From Anaerolineae bacterium CG2_30_64_16 (lineage in GTDB: Bacteria > Chloroflexota > Anaerolineae > CG2-30-64-16): a stretch of DNA of 18,654 nt. Of this stretch, positions 1 to 6,217 are shown in pieces. Every line of letters begins with the position of its first letter. The first letter of the stretch is position 1. The DNA is taken from NCBI GenBank assembly GCA_001871755.1, contig MNXL01000361.1, positions 1 to 18,654 of the forward strand, in the 5' to 3' direction. The notes under the pieces were generated by a model. The model searched no databases. It had not been told where the DNA came from and worked only from the letters and a program-made list of their open reading frames with translations. Both the position numbers and the translations under genes were made by a program.

Positions 1-780
1 GCCGATCAACTCATTGGCCGCGTCCGTGGCGTTGCGCATCGCCACCATGCGCGCCGATTCTTCGCTGGCGATCGACTCGTACATCGCCTGTAGAATCTGC
101 AGCTCGGTCAGGCCGCGCAGCACCTCGTTCAGGATCGTCTGCGGGTCCGGCTCGAAGATGTAATCGGCCGCCAGCGGCATGGTGGGCTCGGCCGGCACGA
201 TGGGCAGCAGTTGCCGGATCGCCGGATCCTGGCGCAGTGTGTTGTGGAAGTCGGTGAAGGCGATGAAGACCGCGTCATAGCGCGCGGCGATAAAATCTTC
301 GATCAAGACGCTGGCCACCGGCGCGATGTCATAGCTGGTGGGTCGGTCGCCCAGGCCCGTGAATTCGGCGCGTAGCGGCGGGCCGTGGCGCAGCATCCAA
401 TCGCGCCCCTTACGGCCCACCGTGACCAGTTGGACCTGTTTCTGCTCCACCTCTTCCCACTGCCGGATCTGGTGGGCAGCGCTGCGGATGATGTTGCCGT
501 TGTACGCGCCGGCCAGCCCGCGGTCGCCGGTGATGAGGAGCAGGCCGATCCGCTCGATGGGGCGCTGTTGGAGCAGCGGTTGCTCCGCGACGCCGCTCCG
601 GCGCAGGCGGGCCAGATACGTCAACACTTCCCACGATTTCTCAGCATAGGGACGCGTGGCCAGCGTTTGTTGCTGGGCCTTGCGCATCTTGGCCGCGGCC
701 ACCGTCTCCATCGCCTTGGTGACTTTGGCGATGTTCTTGATGCTGCGGATACGGTGACGGATTTCGCGTGGACTGGCCAT
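1..780 (-). pseudogene. atpG: Inverted, 3'-truncated copy of atpG (mirror of the intact gene)
   Basis: On the minus strand this encodes the first 260 residues of the same F1 gamma subunit found at 914-1798, starting at the ATG complementary to 778-780 and running off the window start. It is the left arm of the inverted repeat and is base-for-base the same apart from one change at base 11. The last 34 residues, including most of the C-terminal helix that contacts the alpha3beta3 ring, would lie outside the window. It could be an artefact of the palindrome or the end of a second real copy; nothing here decides which. Confidence 0.8.
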
Positions 781-843
781 GCCTTACCCTGCTCGTATCC
801 TCTCAATAATCCGGGATGGCTGTGGCCGGTCTCCTGACCGAGC

Positions 844-899
844 CACGGTGGCTCGGTCAGGAGACCGGCCACAGCCATCCCGGATTATTGAGAGGATAC
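844..899 (+). repeat. Dispersed hairpin repeat, copy A (upstream of atpG)
   Basis: This 56-bp unit recurs at 14611-14676. Its core is an imperfect hairpin with arms GTGGC+CGGTC (848-858, one bulged T at 853) and GACCG+GCCAC (863-872) around an AGGA loop. A tail follows that ends in TGAGAGGATAC. In copy B the tail has about 10 extra bases after GATTAT. Copy A sits 15 bp before the atpG start and forms the centre of the large inverted repeat. It resembles a REP/MITE-type dispersed element; its family is not recognised. Confidence 0.75.
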
Positions 900-913
900 G
901 AGCAGGGTAAGGC

Positions 914-1798
914 ATGGCCAGTCCACGCGAAATCCGTCACCGTATCCGCAGCATCAAGAACATCGCCAAAGTCACCAAGGCGATGGAGACGGTGGCCGCG
1001 GCCAAGATGCGCAAGGCCCAGCAACAAACGCTGGCCACGCGTCCCTATGCTGAGAAATCGTGGGAAGTGTTGACGTATCTGGCCCGCCTGCGCCGGAGCG
1101 GCGTCGCGGAGCAACCGCTGCTCCAACAGCGCCCCATCGAGCGGATCGGCCTGCTCCTCATCACCGGCGACCGCGGGCTGGCCGGCGCGTACAACGGCAA
1201 CATCATCCGCAGCGCTGCCCACCAGATCCGGCAGTGGGAAGAGGTGGAGCAGAAACAGGTCCAACTGGTCACGGTGGGCCGTAAGGGGCGCGATTGGATG
1301 CTGCGCCACGGCCCGCCGCTACGCGCCGAATTCACGGGCCTGGGCGACCGACCCACCAGCTATGACATCGCGCCGGTGGCCAGCGTCTTGATCGAAGATT
1401 TTATCGCCGCGCGCTATGACGCGGTCTTCATCGCCTTCACCGACTTCCACAACACACTGCGCCAGGATCCGGCGATCCGGCAACTGCTGCCCATCGTGCC
1501 GGCCGAGCCCACCATGCCGCTGGCGGCCGATTACATCTTCGAGCCGGACCCGCAGACGATCCTGAACGAGGTGCTGCGCGGCCTGACCGAGCTGCAGATT
1601 CTACAGGCGATGTACGAGTCGATCGCCAGCGAAGAATCGGCGCGCATGGTGGCGATGCGCAACGCCACGGACGCGGCCAATGCGTTGATCGGCGACCTGA
1701 CCCTCTCGTACAACAAAGCGCGACAGGAAGCGATCACCAAGGAACTGCTGGACATCGTCGGCGGCGCAAGCGCGTTGGCGCAGGCGGCAAGCCACTGA
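914..1798 (+). CDS. atpG: F1F0 ATP synthase subunit gamma
   Basis: The 294-residue protein matches the usual length of the bacterial gamma subunit, the rotating central shaft of F1. The N-terminal helix reads MASPREIRHRIRSIKNIAKVTKAM, the typical family start. The middle has the conserved ITGDRGLAGAYNGNI stretch (about residues 84-98), and the C-terminal helix carries the ARMVAMRNATDAANALI signature. A Shine-Dalgarno-like AGGGTAAGG precedes the ATG. The gene should follow atpA, but upstream the sequence turns into an inverted copy of atpG itself. Downstream, atpD comes only after a hicBA pair instead of directly. The identity is certain; only the upstream context is doubtful. Confidence 0.98.
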   Translation: MASPREIRHRIRSIKNIAKVTKAMETVAAAKMRKAQQQTLATRPYAEKSWEVLTYLARLRRSGVAEQPLLQQRPIERIGLLLITGDRGLAGAYNGNIIRSAAHQIRQWEEVEQKQVQLVTVGRKGRDWMLRHGPPLRAEFTGLGDRPTSYDIAPVASVLIEDFIAARYDAVFIAFTDFHNTLRQDPAIRQLLPIVPAEPTMPLAADYIFEPDPQTILNEVLRGLTELQILQAMYESIASEESARMVAMRNATDAANALIGDLTLSYNKARQEAITKELLDIVGGASALAQAASH

Positions 1799-1910
1799 AT
1801 GGCGAGGAACAAGCAAAGCTGGATGATATTGGTGCCTAACCCCCGAAATTCCTGTTTTTTGTGCAAGGATTTTGGGAGTGGTGGCTGTCGTCTTTTTGGT
1901 TCCGCCTTAT

Positions 1911-1963
1911 AAGCGCAGCGGCGCTTGTAAGCGTAGCGGCGCTTGTAAGCGCAGCGGCCTTGT
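1911..1963. repeat. Three tandem 17-18-bp hairpin units between atpG and hicB
   Basis: Three consecutive copies start at 1911, 1929 and 1947. Unit 1 is itself a dyad, AAGCGC-AGCG-GCGCTT followed by GT. Unit 2 has one change (C to T at the fifth base), and unit 3 is one base shorter, ending in GGCCTTGT. The array lies in the 205-bp gap between the atpG stop and hicB, the longest non-coding gap in this operon. I see no convincing promoter or terminator elsewhere in the gap. The array could act as an RNA hairpin that stabilises or attenuates the transcript; that is inference. Confidence 0.85.
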
Positions 1964-2003
1964 CCGGGTTAGGTGGATGGTTTCTGAGGTGTGAGGTGAG
2001 GTG

Positions 2004-2213
2004 ATGAGCAGACAGTTTACACTCGAGTATTGCATTACCGAAAACTGGTACGTTGGAAGACTGCGGGAAGTCCCTGGCGTCTTTAGCCAGGGCAAGACGA
2101 TCGCGGAACTCGAAGAAAATATTCGAGACGCCTACGCGTTGATGCTGGAAGGCGAAGAAGAGGGCCTGCCCCGCGCAACTGTTTACACAAAGGAACTTGA
2201 GGTCGCGGCGTGA
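2004..2213 (+). CDS. hicB: HicB-family antitoxin (partial RNase H-like fold)
   Basis: A 69-residue protein with the HicB core: a short beta strand, EYCITENWYVGRLREVPGVFSQGKT (about residues 7-31), then the typical helix TIAELEENIRDAYALML. The pattern 'PG-x5-GKT-x2-E-x3-NI' is characteristic of HicB antitoxins, which bind and neutralise the HicA mRNA interferase and often repress their own operon. No DNA-binding domain follows the core, so this is the short HicB type. ATG 2004 is preferred; GTG 2001 in the same frame is possible, and a GAGGTGAG stretch at 1993-2000 serves either. The stop codon overlaps the hicA start. The base composition is visibly less GC-rich than atpG and atpD, which suggests acquisition from elsewhere. 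Confidence 0.88.
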   Translation: MSRQFTLEYCITENWYVGRLREVPGVFSQGKTIAELEENIRDAYALMLEGEEEGLPRATVYTKELEVAA

Positions 2214-2407
2214 AGCGGAGCCGGCTGATCCGGGAGTTGACGGAAGCGGGGTGCTATTTGGAACGTCACGGTGGCAAGCACGATATCTACCGTAACCCCA
2301 TGAACGGCAGAAAGGCGCCGGTTCCTCGTCACTCGGAGATTGATGATTCGCTTTGCGAAATGATCCGAAAGCAATTCGGACTCATCGGAGGGGTAAAACA
2401 TGGCTGA
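2210..2407 (+). CDS. hicA: HicA-family mRNA interferase toxin
   Basis: A 65-residue protein with the compact double-stranded-RNA-binding-like HicA fold. It shows an N-terminal helix (LIRELTEAGCYLERHGG), then the hallmark GGKHDIYRNP with the presumed catalytic His24, then VPRHSEI and a final helix ending MIRKQFGL. HicA toxins cut mRNA and block translation until bound by HicB. The start is GTG 2210, in a 4-nt overlap with the hicB stop. Unusually, the last codons run over the start of atpD (ATG 2400-2402), giving an 8-nt overlap. The atpD Shine-Dalgarno GGAGGGG (2388-2394) therefore lies inside hicA. The ORF is intact and has the catalytic histidine, so an active toxin is plausible. Confidence 0.88.
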   Translation: MKRSRLIRELTEAGCYLERHGGKHDIYRNPMNGRKAPVPRHSEIDDSLCEMIRKQFGLIGGVKHG

Positions 2408-3806
2408 GAACGGTGCTACCGGTAAAATCGTCCAGGTCATCGGGCCGGTGGTGGATATGGCATTTTCGGCGGAGAACCTGCCGGCGATCTACGATGCCCT
2501 GGAGATCCCCCTGCCAGGCGGGGGCAAACTGGTCTGCGAAACGCAGAGCCAGATGGGCGGCGGTTGGGTGCGCACGGTAGCCATGTCCAGCACCGACGGT
2601 TTGCAGCGCGGCATGCCGGTGATCGCGACCGGCCAACCGATCCGCGTGCCGGTCGGGCCGGGCACGCTGGGGCGCATCTTCAACGTGCTGGGCGATACCA
2701 TCGACTCCGCTGAGCCGTTCGAAGCGGCCGCCCACTACCCCATCCACCGCCTGGCCCCGCCGTTGGTCGAACAATCCACCACGGCCGAAATCTTCGAGAC
2801 CGGCGTCAAGGTCATCGACCTGATCGCTCCCTTCACCAAGGGCGGCAAGACCGCGATCTTTGGCGGCGCGGGCGTGGGCAAGACCGTCATCATCCAGGAA
2901 TTGATCCACAACATCGCCAAGTTTCACCAGGGCTACTCGGTGTTTGCGGGCGTGGGCGAGCGCAGCCGTGAGGGCAACGACCTCTGGTACGAGATGCGCG
3001 AATCGGGCGTCATCGACAGCACGGTGATGGTGTTTGGCCAGATGAATGAGCCGCCCGGCGCCCGTCTGCGCGTTGGCCTGACCGGTGTCACGATGGCGGA
3101 GTATTTCCGCGACCAGGGCCGCGACGTGTTGCTGTTCATCGACAATATCTTCCGCTTCGTCCAGGCCGGCTCTGAGGTCTCCTCGCTGCTCGGCCGCCTG
3201 CCCAGCGCGGTGGGTTACCAGCCCACCCTGGGCACCGACATGGGCGAGCTGCAAGAACGCATCACCTCGACCAAAACCGGCTCCATCACGTCGATGCAGG
3301 CCGTGTTCGTGCCGGCCGACGACTACACCGACCCGGCCCCGGCCACGACCTTCGCCCACCTGGACGCGACCATCACCCTGGAACGCTCCCTGTCCGAACA
3401 GGGCCTCTACCCTGCCATGGACCCGCTGGCCTCCACCAGCCGGATTTTGGACCCCCTGGTCGTCGGAGAAGAGCACTACCAGATCGCCCGCGCGGTGCAG
3501 CAGACCTTGCAGCGCTACAAGGATTTGCAGGACATCATCGCGATTCTGGGCGTCGAGGAATTGAGCGAGGAGGACCGGCTAACCGTGACGCGGGCGCGCA
3601 AGATCCAGCGCTTTCTCACCCAGCCGATGTTCGTCGCCGAGGCGTTCACGGGCCGGTCGGGCGTCTACGTCAAGCTCGCCGATACGGTGGCCGGCTTCAA
3701 GGGGATCCTGGACGGCAAGCACGACGATATTCCTGAGCAAGCTTTCTACATGCAGGGTGGCATTGACGATGTGGTGGAGACAGCGGCCAGGATGCGGCAG
3801 GAGTAG
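2400..3806 (+). CDS. atpD: F1F0 ATP synthase subunit beta (catalytic)
   Basis: The 468-residue protein has all the landmarks of the catalytic F1 beta subunit: the N-terminal barrel (GKIVQVIGPVVDM), the Walker A loop GGAGVGKT (155-162), the catalytic Glu in GER (residue 187), Walker B LLFIDNI (244-250), and an EELSEED lever (386-392) that contacts gamma and epsilon. It binds and forms ATP at the alpha/beta interface on the cytoplasmic side of the membrane. The ATG at 2400 has a strong GGAGGGG site 5 nt upstream, inside hicA, and the reading frames overlap by 8 nt, so translation is probably coupled to hicA. The protein shows nothing abnormal. Confidence 0.99.
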   Translation: MAENGATGKIVQVIGPVVDMAFSAENLPAIYDALEIPLPGGGKLVCETQSQMGGGWVRTVAMSSTDGLQRGMPVIATGQPIRVPVGPGTLGRIFNVLGDTIDSAEPFEAAAHYPIHRLAPPLVEQSTTAEIFETGVKVIDLIAPFTKGGKTAIFGGAGVGKTVIIQELIHNIAKFHQGYSVFAGVGERSREGNDLWYEMRESGVIDSTVMVFGQMNEPPGARLRVGLTGVTMAEYFRDQGRDVLLFIDNIFRFVQAGSEVSSLLGRLPSAVGYQPTLGTDMGELQERITSTKTGSITSMQAVFVPADDYTDPAPATTFAHLDATITLERSLSEQGLYPAMDPLASTSRILDPLVVGEEHYQIARAVQQTLQRYKDLQDIIAILGVEELSEEDRLTVTRARKIQRFLTQPMFVAEAFTGRSGVYVKLADTVAGFKGILDGKHDDIPEQAFYMQGGIDDVVETAARMRQE

Positions 3807-3823
3807 GTAAACAGCGGTTCTTG

Positions 3824-3832
3824 TGCTATACT
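3824..3832 (+). promoter_or_regulatory. Possible extended -10 promoter for the BrnT-like/zinc-ribbon pair
   Basis: TGCTATACT lies in the 46-bp gap after atpD and fits an extended -10 element (TGn-TATACT), 20 bp before the brnT start. No good -35 is visible 17 bp upstream, where the sequence overlaps the atpD stop. If active, it would give the toxin-antitoxin pair and atpC a start site independent of the main atp promoter. Confidence 0.35.
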
Positions 3833-3852
3833 GAGGATGAGAGCGCCGCCCA

Positions 3853-4128
3853 ATGTGGATCGAAGACCTTATCTGGGATGAGTATAACACTGAGCACATC
3901 GCCTGGCATCAGGTCGAGCGGCGCGAAGTGGAAGAGGCTGTATGGGGAGATGTCTGGTTCAAGAAGGGACCAGGCAAGAAAAGGTATTACGCCTACAGCC
4001 AAACGAGAGAAGGCCGTTACCTGTTCGTAGTGTTGGATCGAGAGTACGACAACTATTTCTACGTCGTCACAACTCGCGATATGGACGACAGCGACAAGCG
4101 GTTGTATCGAAGGGGCCGGAGAAGATAG
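3853..4128 (+). CDS. BrnT-like toxin (RelE-like RNase superfamily)
   Basis: This 91-residue protein starts with the BrnT-type pattern 'WDEYNTEHIAWHQVERREVEEAV' (about residues 8-30). The expected order follows: a glycine-rich turn, YYAYSQTREGRYLFVVLD, then YFYVVTTRDMDDSDKRLYRR. In typical members the last block reads ARDMT..E+R.Y. BrnT toxins are small ribosome-independent RNases that are neutralised by a cognate antitoxin, usually encoded just downstream, as here. The next ORF begins 2 nt after the stop codon, so the two form one translational unit. The base composition is lower in GC than the flanking atp genes. The family call is from pattern recognition; a close DUF with the same fold is the main alternative. 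Confidence 0.65.
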   Translation: MWIEDLIWDEYNTEHIAWHQVERREVEEAVWGDVWFKKGPGKKRYYAYSQTREGRYLFVVLDREYDNYFYVVTTRDMDDSDKRLYRRGRRR

Positions 4129-4129
4129 A

Positions 4130-4504
4130 ATGGTTAAGTTACCCGAAATGACTAGAGAGGAAGAGGCTGAATTCTGGAAAACCCATAGTGCGGCTGACTA
4201 CTGGGACGACATGGAGGAGGTTGACCTGAAAGTCCATCCCCGTGTCAAGAGCCCACGCGACCTCAGCCGACGGTGTCCTGTCTGCGACGACGTGCTGCTT
4301 TTCCGCTATGCCGATCGCGACGCGGCCGACGGCCAGGTCACGCTCCACCACCTGATGGAGTTCTATTGCCGGCAAGGACACGGGGTCTGGCTGGCTCCCG
4401 AGGTAGCGAAGGAAGTGCGGGCCATCGAGGCTGTGTTGGCGCTGCGCCAGGAACCTCGGTGGCAACTGGCCGAGATGCCGGAGCCCGAGTTGGTCTCCGC
4501 TTAA
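4130..4504 (+). CDS. CopG-antitoxin-like N terminus joined to a zinc ribbon
   Basis: The N terminus, KLPEMTREEEAEFWKTHSAADYWDDMEEV, matches the motif 'EEEAEFW.TH...DYWD' at the start of CopG/BrnA-type antitoxins. In those antitoxins a ribbon-helix-helix DNA-binding part would follow. Here the chain continues instead into a metal-binding module with CPVC (C49, C52), two histidines (73-74) and C80-x3-H84, reading FYCRQGHGVWLAPEVAKEV. That recalls the zinc-ribbon half of YgiT/MqsA-type antitoxins. It is 124 residues long and probably neutralises the BrnT-like protein encoded directly upstream. The stop codon TAA (4502-4504) overlaps the Shine-Dalgarno AAGGGA of atpC, so atpC translation is probably coupled to it. 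Confidence 0.6.
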   Translation: MVKLPEMTREEEAEFWKTHSAADYWDDMEEVDLKVHPRVKSPRDLSRRCPVCDDVLLFRYADRDAADGQVTLHHLMEFYCRQGHGVWLAPEVAKEVRAIEAVLALRQEPRWQLAEMPEPELVSA

Positions 4505-4513
4505 GGGAATCTC

Positions 4514-4975
4514 ATGTCAACCATACGCCTGGACTTCGTGTCGCAAGACCACCTGGTTTTCTCGGACGACGTCAACGAGGTGATCGCGCCCGGCAGCGAG
4601 GGGACCTTGGGCATCCTGCCCAGGCACGCGCCCCTGATGACCGTCCTGGGCCCAGGGGAGGTGATCGTGCGCCGCGAGGGCCAGACAGAGCTTTATTTCG
4701 CCGTCAGTGGCGGCTGGATGGAAGTCCGGCCGGACCACGTGACCATCCTGGCACGCACCGCGGAACGGGCGGAAGAGATCGACCTGACCCGGGCTGAAGC
4801 GGCCAAGGCGCGCGCCGAACAACTGCTGGCCACGGGCGCCCCGCGCGAGGAAAGAGTTGGGTTGGAGATGGCGCTGAGGCGCTCCCAGGTGCGGCTGAAG
4901 GTGGCCAGTCATCGCCGCCGCGGCTGGCGGCCATCCGGGCCGGGCGTCGCCGAAGAGTTCAGCGAAGAGGGCTAG
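4514..4975 (+). CDS. atpC: F1F0 ATP synthase subunit epsilon
   Basis: The N-terminal beta sandwich (residues 1-85) contains the family pattern EVIAPGSEGTLGILPRHAPLMTVLGPG. The helical C-terminal region starts at IDLTRAEAAKARAEQLL. Epsilon joins the F1 shaft to the c-ring and can inhibit ATP hydrolysis. At 153 residues it is somewhat longer than the usual 130-140; the excess is a basic, low-complexity tail (ASHRRRGWRPSGPG...). It lies only 9 nt after the zinc-ribbon gene. In most bacteria atpC directly follows atpD. Confidence 0.95.
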   Translation: MSTIRLDFVSQDHLVFSDDVNEVIAPGSEGTLGILPRHAPLMTVLGPGEVIVRREGQTELYFAVSGGWMEVRPDHVTILARTAERAEEIDLTRAEAAKARAEQLLATGAPREERVGLEMALRRSQVRLKVASHRRRGWRPSGPGVAEEFSEEG

Positions 4976-5013
4976 ATTCGCCGGAACCGGTCCCCCACTT
5001 GCCACAAACCATC

Positions 5014-5053
5014 GGGCGGTGTGCATCGCGATGCGCGCCGCCCGGTTGGTTTT
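5014..5053 (+). terminator. Probable intrinsic terminator of the atp operon
   Basis: Bases 5014-5043 fold into a hairpin: GGGCGG (5014-5019) pairs with CCGCCC (5038-5043). Pairing continues inward with two G-U pairs through the palindrome GCATCG/CGATGC. A T-rich stretch (TTGGTTTT, 5046-5053) follows. It is placed 39 bp after the atpC stop and just before the mreB promoter. The T tract is interrupted, so efficiency is uncertain. Confidence 0.55.
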
Positions 5054-5080
5054 GCGCAGCGCCCCGCTTTGGCGTATAAT
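5052..5080 (+). promoter_or_regulatory. Sigma-70 promoter of mreB
   Basis: TTGCGC (5052-5057) and a perfect TATAAT (5075-5080) are separated by 17 bp, 45 bp before the mreB start. The -35 overlaps the T tract of the preceding terminator. Confidence 0.65.
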
Positions 5081-5124
5081 CACCCGGCATCCATTTCGAG
5101 CACCCGAGCAATCGAGGAGCGAGC

Positions 5125-6129
5125 ATGTTCGAGCGACAGATCGGCATCGATCTGGGCACCGTCAACGTCCTGGTATACGTCAGTGGGCGCGGCATCGTCC
5201 TGCAAGAGCCGTCGGTGGTGGCCATTTCTACCCGAGACAACAAGATCGTGGCCGTGGGCAAGGAAGCTCGCGATATGCTGGGCCGCACCCCGGAGAGCAT
5301 CGAGGTCGCCCGGCCGATGCGGGATGGCGTCATCGCCGACTATGTGGTCACCGAGGCGATGTTGCGCTATTTCATCCGCAAGGTGAGCGGCCGCAACCCC
5401 CTCTTCCGCCCCCGGGTGATGATCAGCACGCCGAAGGGCGTCACCAGCGTCGAAAGCCGGGCCGTGCACGATGCGGCGGTGCAGGCCGGATCCAAAGAGG
5501 CCTATCTGATCCCCGAGCCGCTGGCCGCGGCCTATGGCGCAGGGCTGCCGATCGGCACCCCCACCGGCAATATGGTGGTGGACATCGGCGGCGGCACCAC
5601 CGAAGCCGCGGTGGTGTCGATGAACGATATCGTGGTGTGGAGCAGCGTGCGCGTGGGCGGCATCCGCACCGACGAGGCGATCATCGCCTACGTCCGCAGA
5701 AAGTACAACCTGATCATCGGCGAACAGACCGCCGAAGACATCAAGATCCAGATCGGCAGCGCCCTGCCGCTGGCCGATGAGCTGAGCATGGATGTACGCG
5801 GCCGCGACCAGGTGGCCGGGCTGCCCAAGACCATCTCCCTCACCTCCGGCGAGGTCACTGAAGCGATCGCCGAACCGTTGAGCGCCATCGTGGGGGTCGT
5901 CAAGCAGACGCTGGAGAAGACCCCGCCCGAGCTGGCCGCGGATATCATCGACCGCGGGATGGTGCTAAGCGGCGGCGGCGCGCTGTTGCGCAACATCGAC
6001 CAGTTGCTGACCAAAGAGACCGGTGTGCCCTGTTTCGTCGCGGAGCACCCGCTGGCGTGTGTGGCGCTCGGCGCGGGCCGGGCATTGGAGAACTACGAGA
6101 TCATCCGGCGGAGTCTGCCTTCCGTCTGA
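5125..6129 (+). CDS. mreB: Rod shape-determining protein MreB/Mbl
   Basis: The 334-residue actin-like ATPase carries the phosphate-1 motif IGIDLGTVNVLVYV (residues 6-19), the second phosphate motif MVVDIGGGTTEAAVVS (about 152-167), and the adenosine-motif region MVLSGGGALLRNID. MreB forms filaments on the inner face of the membrane that guide cell-wall elongation. GAGGA lies 6 nt before the ATG. The gene has its own promoter and ends at a strong terminator, so it is monocistronic here, without the usual mreC/mreD partners. Stand-alone mreB paralogues are known in several phyla. The length and motifs are complete. Confidence 0.96.
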   Translation: MFERQIGIDLGTVNVLVYVSGRGIVLQEPSVVAISTRDNKIVAVGKEARDMLGRTPESIEVARPMRDGVIADYVVTEAMLRYFIRKVSGRNPLFRPRVMISTPKGVTSVESRAVHDAAVQAGSKEAYLIPEPLAAAYGAGLPIGTPTGNMVVDIGGGTTEAAVVSMNDIVVWSSVRVGGIRTDEAIIAYVRRKYNLIIGEQTAEDIKIQIGSALPLADELSMDVRGRDQVAGLPKTISLTSGEVTEAIAEPLSAIVGVVKQTLEKTPPELAADIIDRGMVLSGGGALLRNIDQLLTKETGVPCFVAEHPLACVALGAGRALENYEIIRRSLPSV

Positions 6130-6148
6130 GCGACACGCCTCCCTACGA

Positions 6149-6185
6149 CAGACAGCCCTGGAATAGTTCCAGGGCTGTCTGTTTT
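6149..6185 (+). terminator. Strong intrinsic terminator after mreB
   Basis: A perfect 15-bp stem (6149-6163 with 6167-6181) around a TAG loop is followed by TTTT (6182-6185), 19 bp after the mreB stop. It separates mreB from the convergent cytochrome gene. The opposite strand lacks a T run, so it probably works on the plus strand only. Confidence 0.93.
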
Positions 6186-6217
6186 CGTGCACCACGCTCT
6201 TCAGGCGTGACGCGCCC

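Larger units (their letters stand above)
1..1693. repeat. Large inverted repeat, two 846-bp arms around base 847
   Basis: Bases 1-846 are the reverse complement of 848-1693 (position x pairs with 1694-x), with a single unpaired G at 847 and essentially no spacer. I found one mismatch, T at 11 against C at 1683, very near the window edge. The centre is the short palindrome CCAC-G-GTGG at the edge of a dispersed hairpin repeat. The arms contain atpG codons 1-260 plus the 66 bp upstream. Because the expected upstream neighbour (atpA) is replaced by a mirror copy, a fold-back created by assembly or amplification is a strong alternative to a true genomic inversion. Confidence 0.95.

Noticed and set aside
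338..837. Plus-strand open frames within the left arm (103 and 150 codons)
   Set aside because: They are antisense shadows of the inverted atpG copy and reappear mirrored on the minus strand at 857-1356.
2382..3476. Long minus-strand open frame opposite atpD (364 codons)
   Set aside because: It is a GC-driven antisense shadow; the encoded sequence is rich in R, G, H and D without recognisable domains, and atpD on the other strand is certain.
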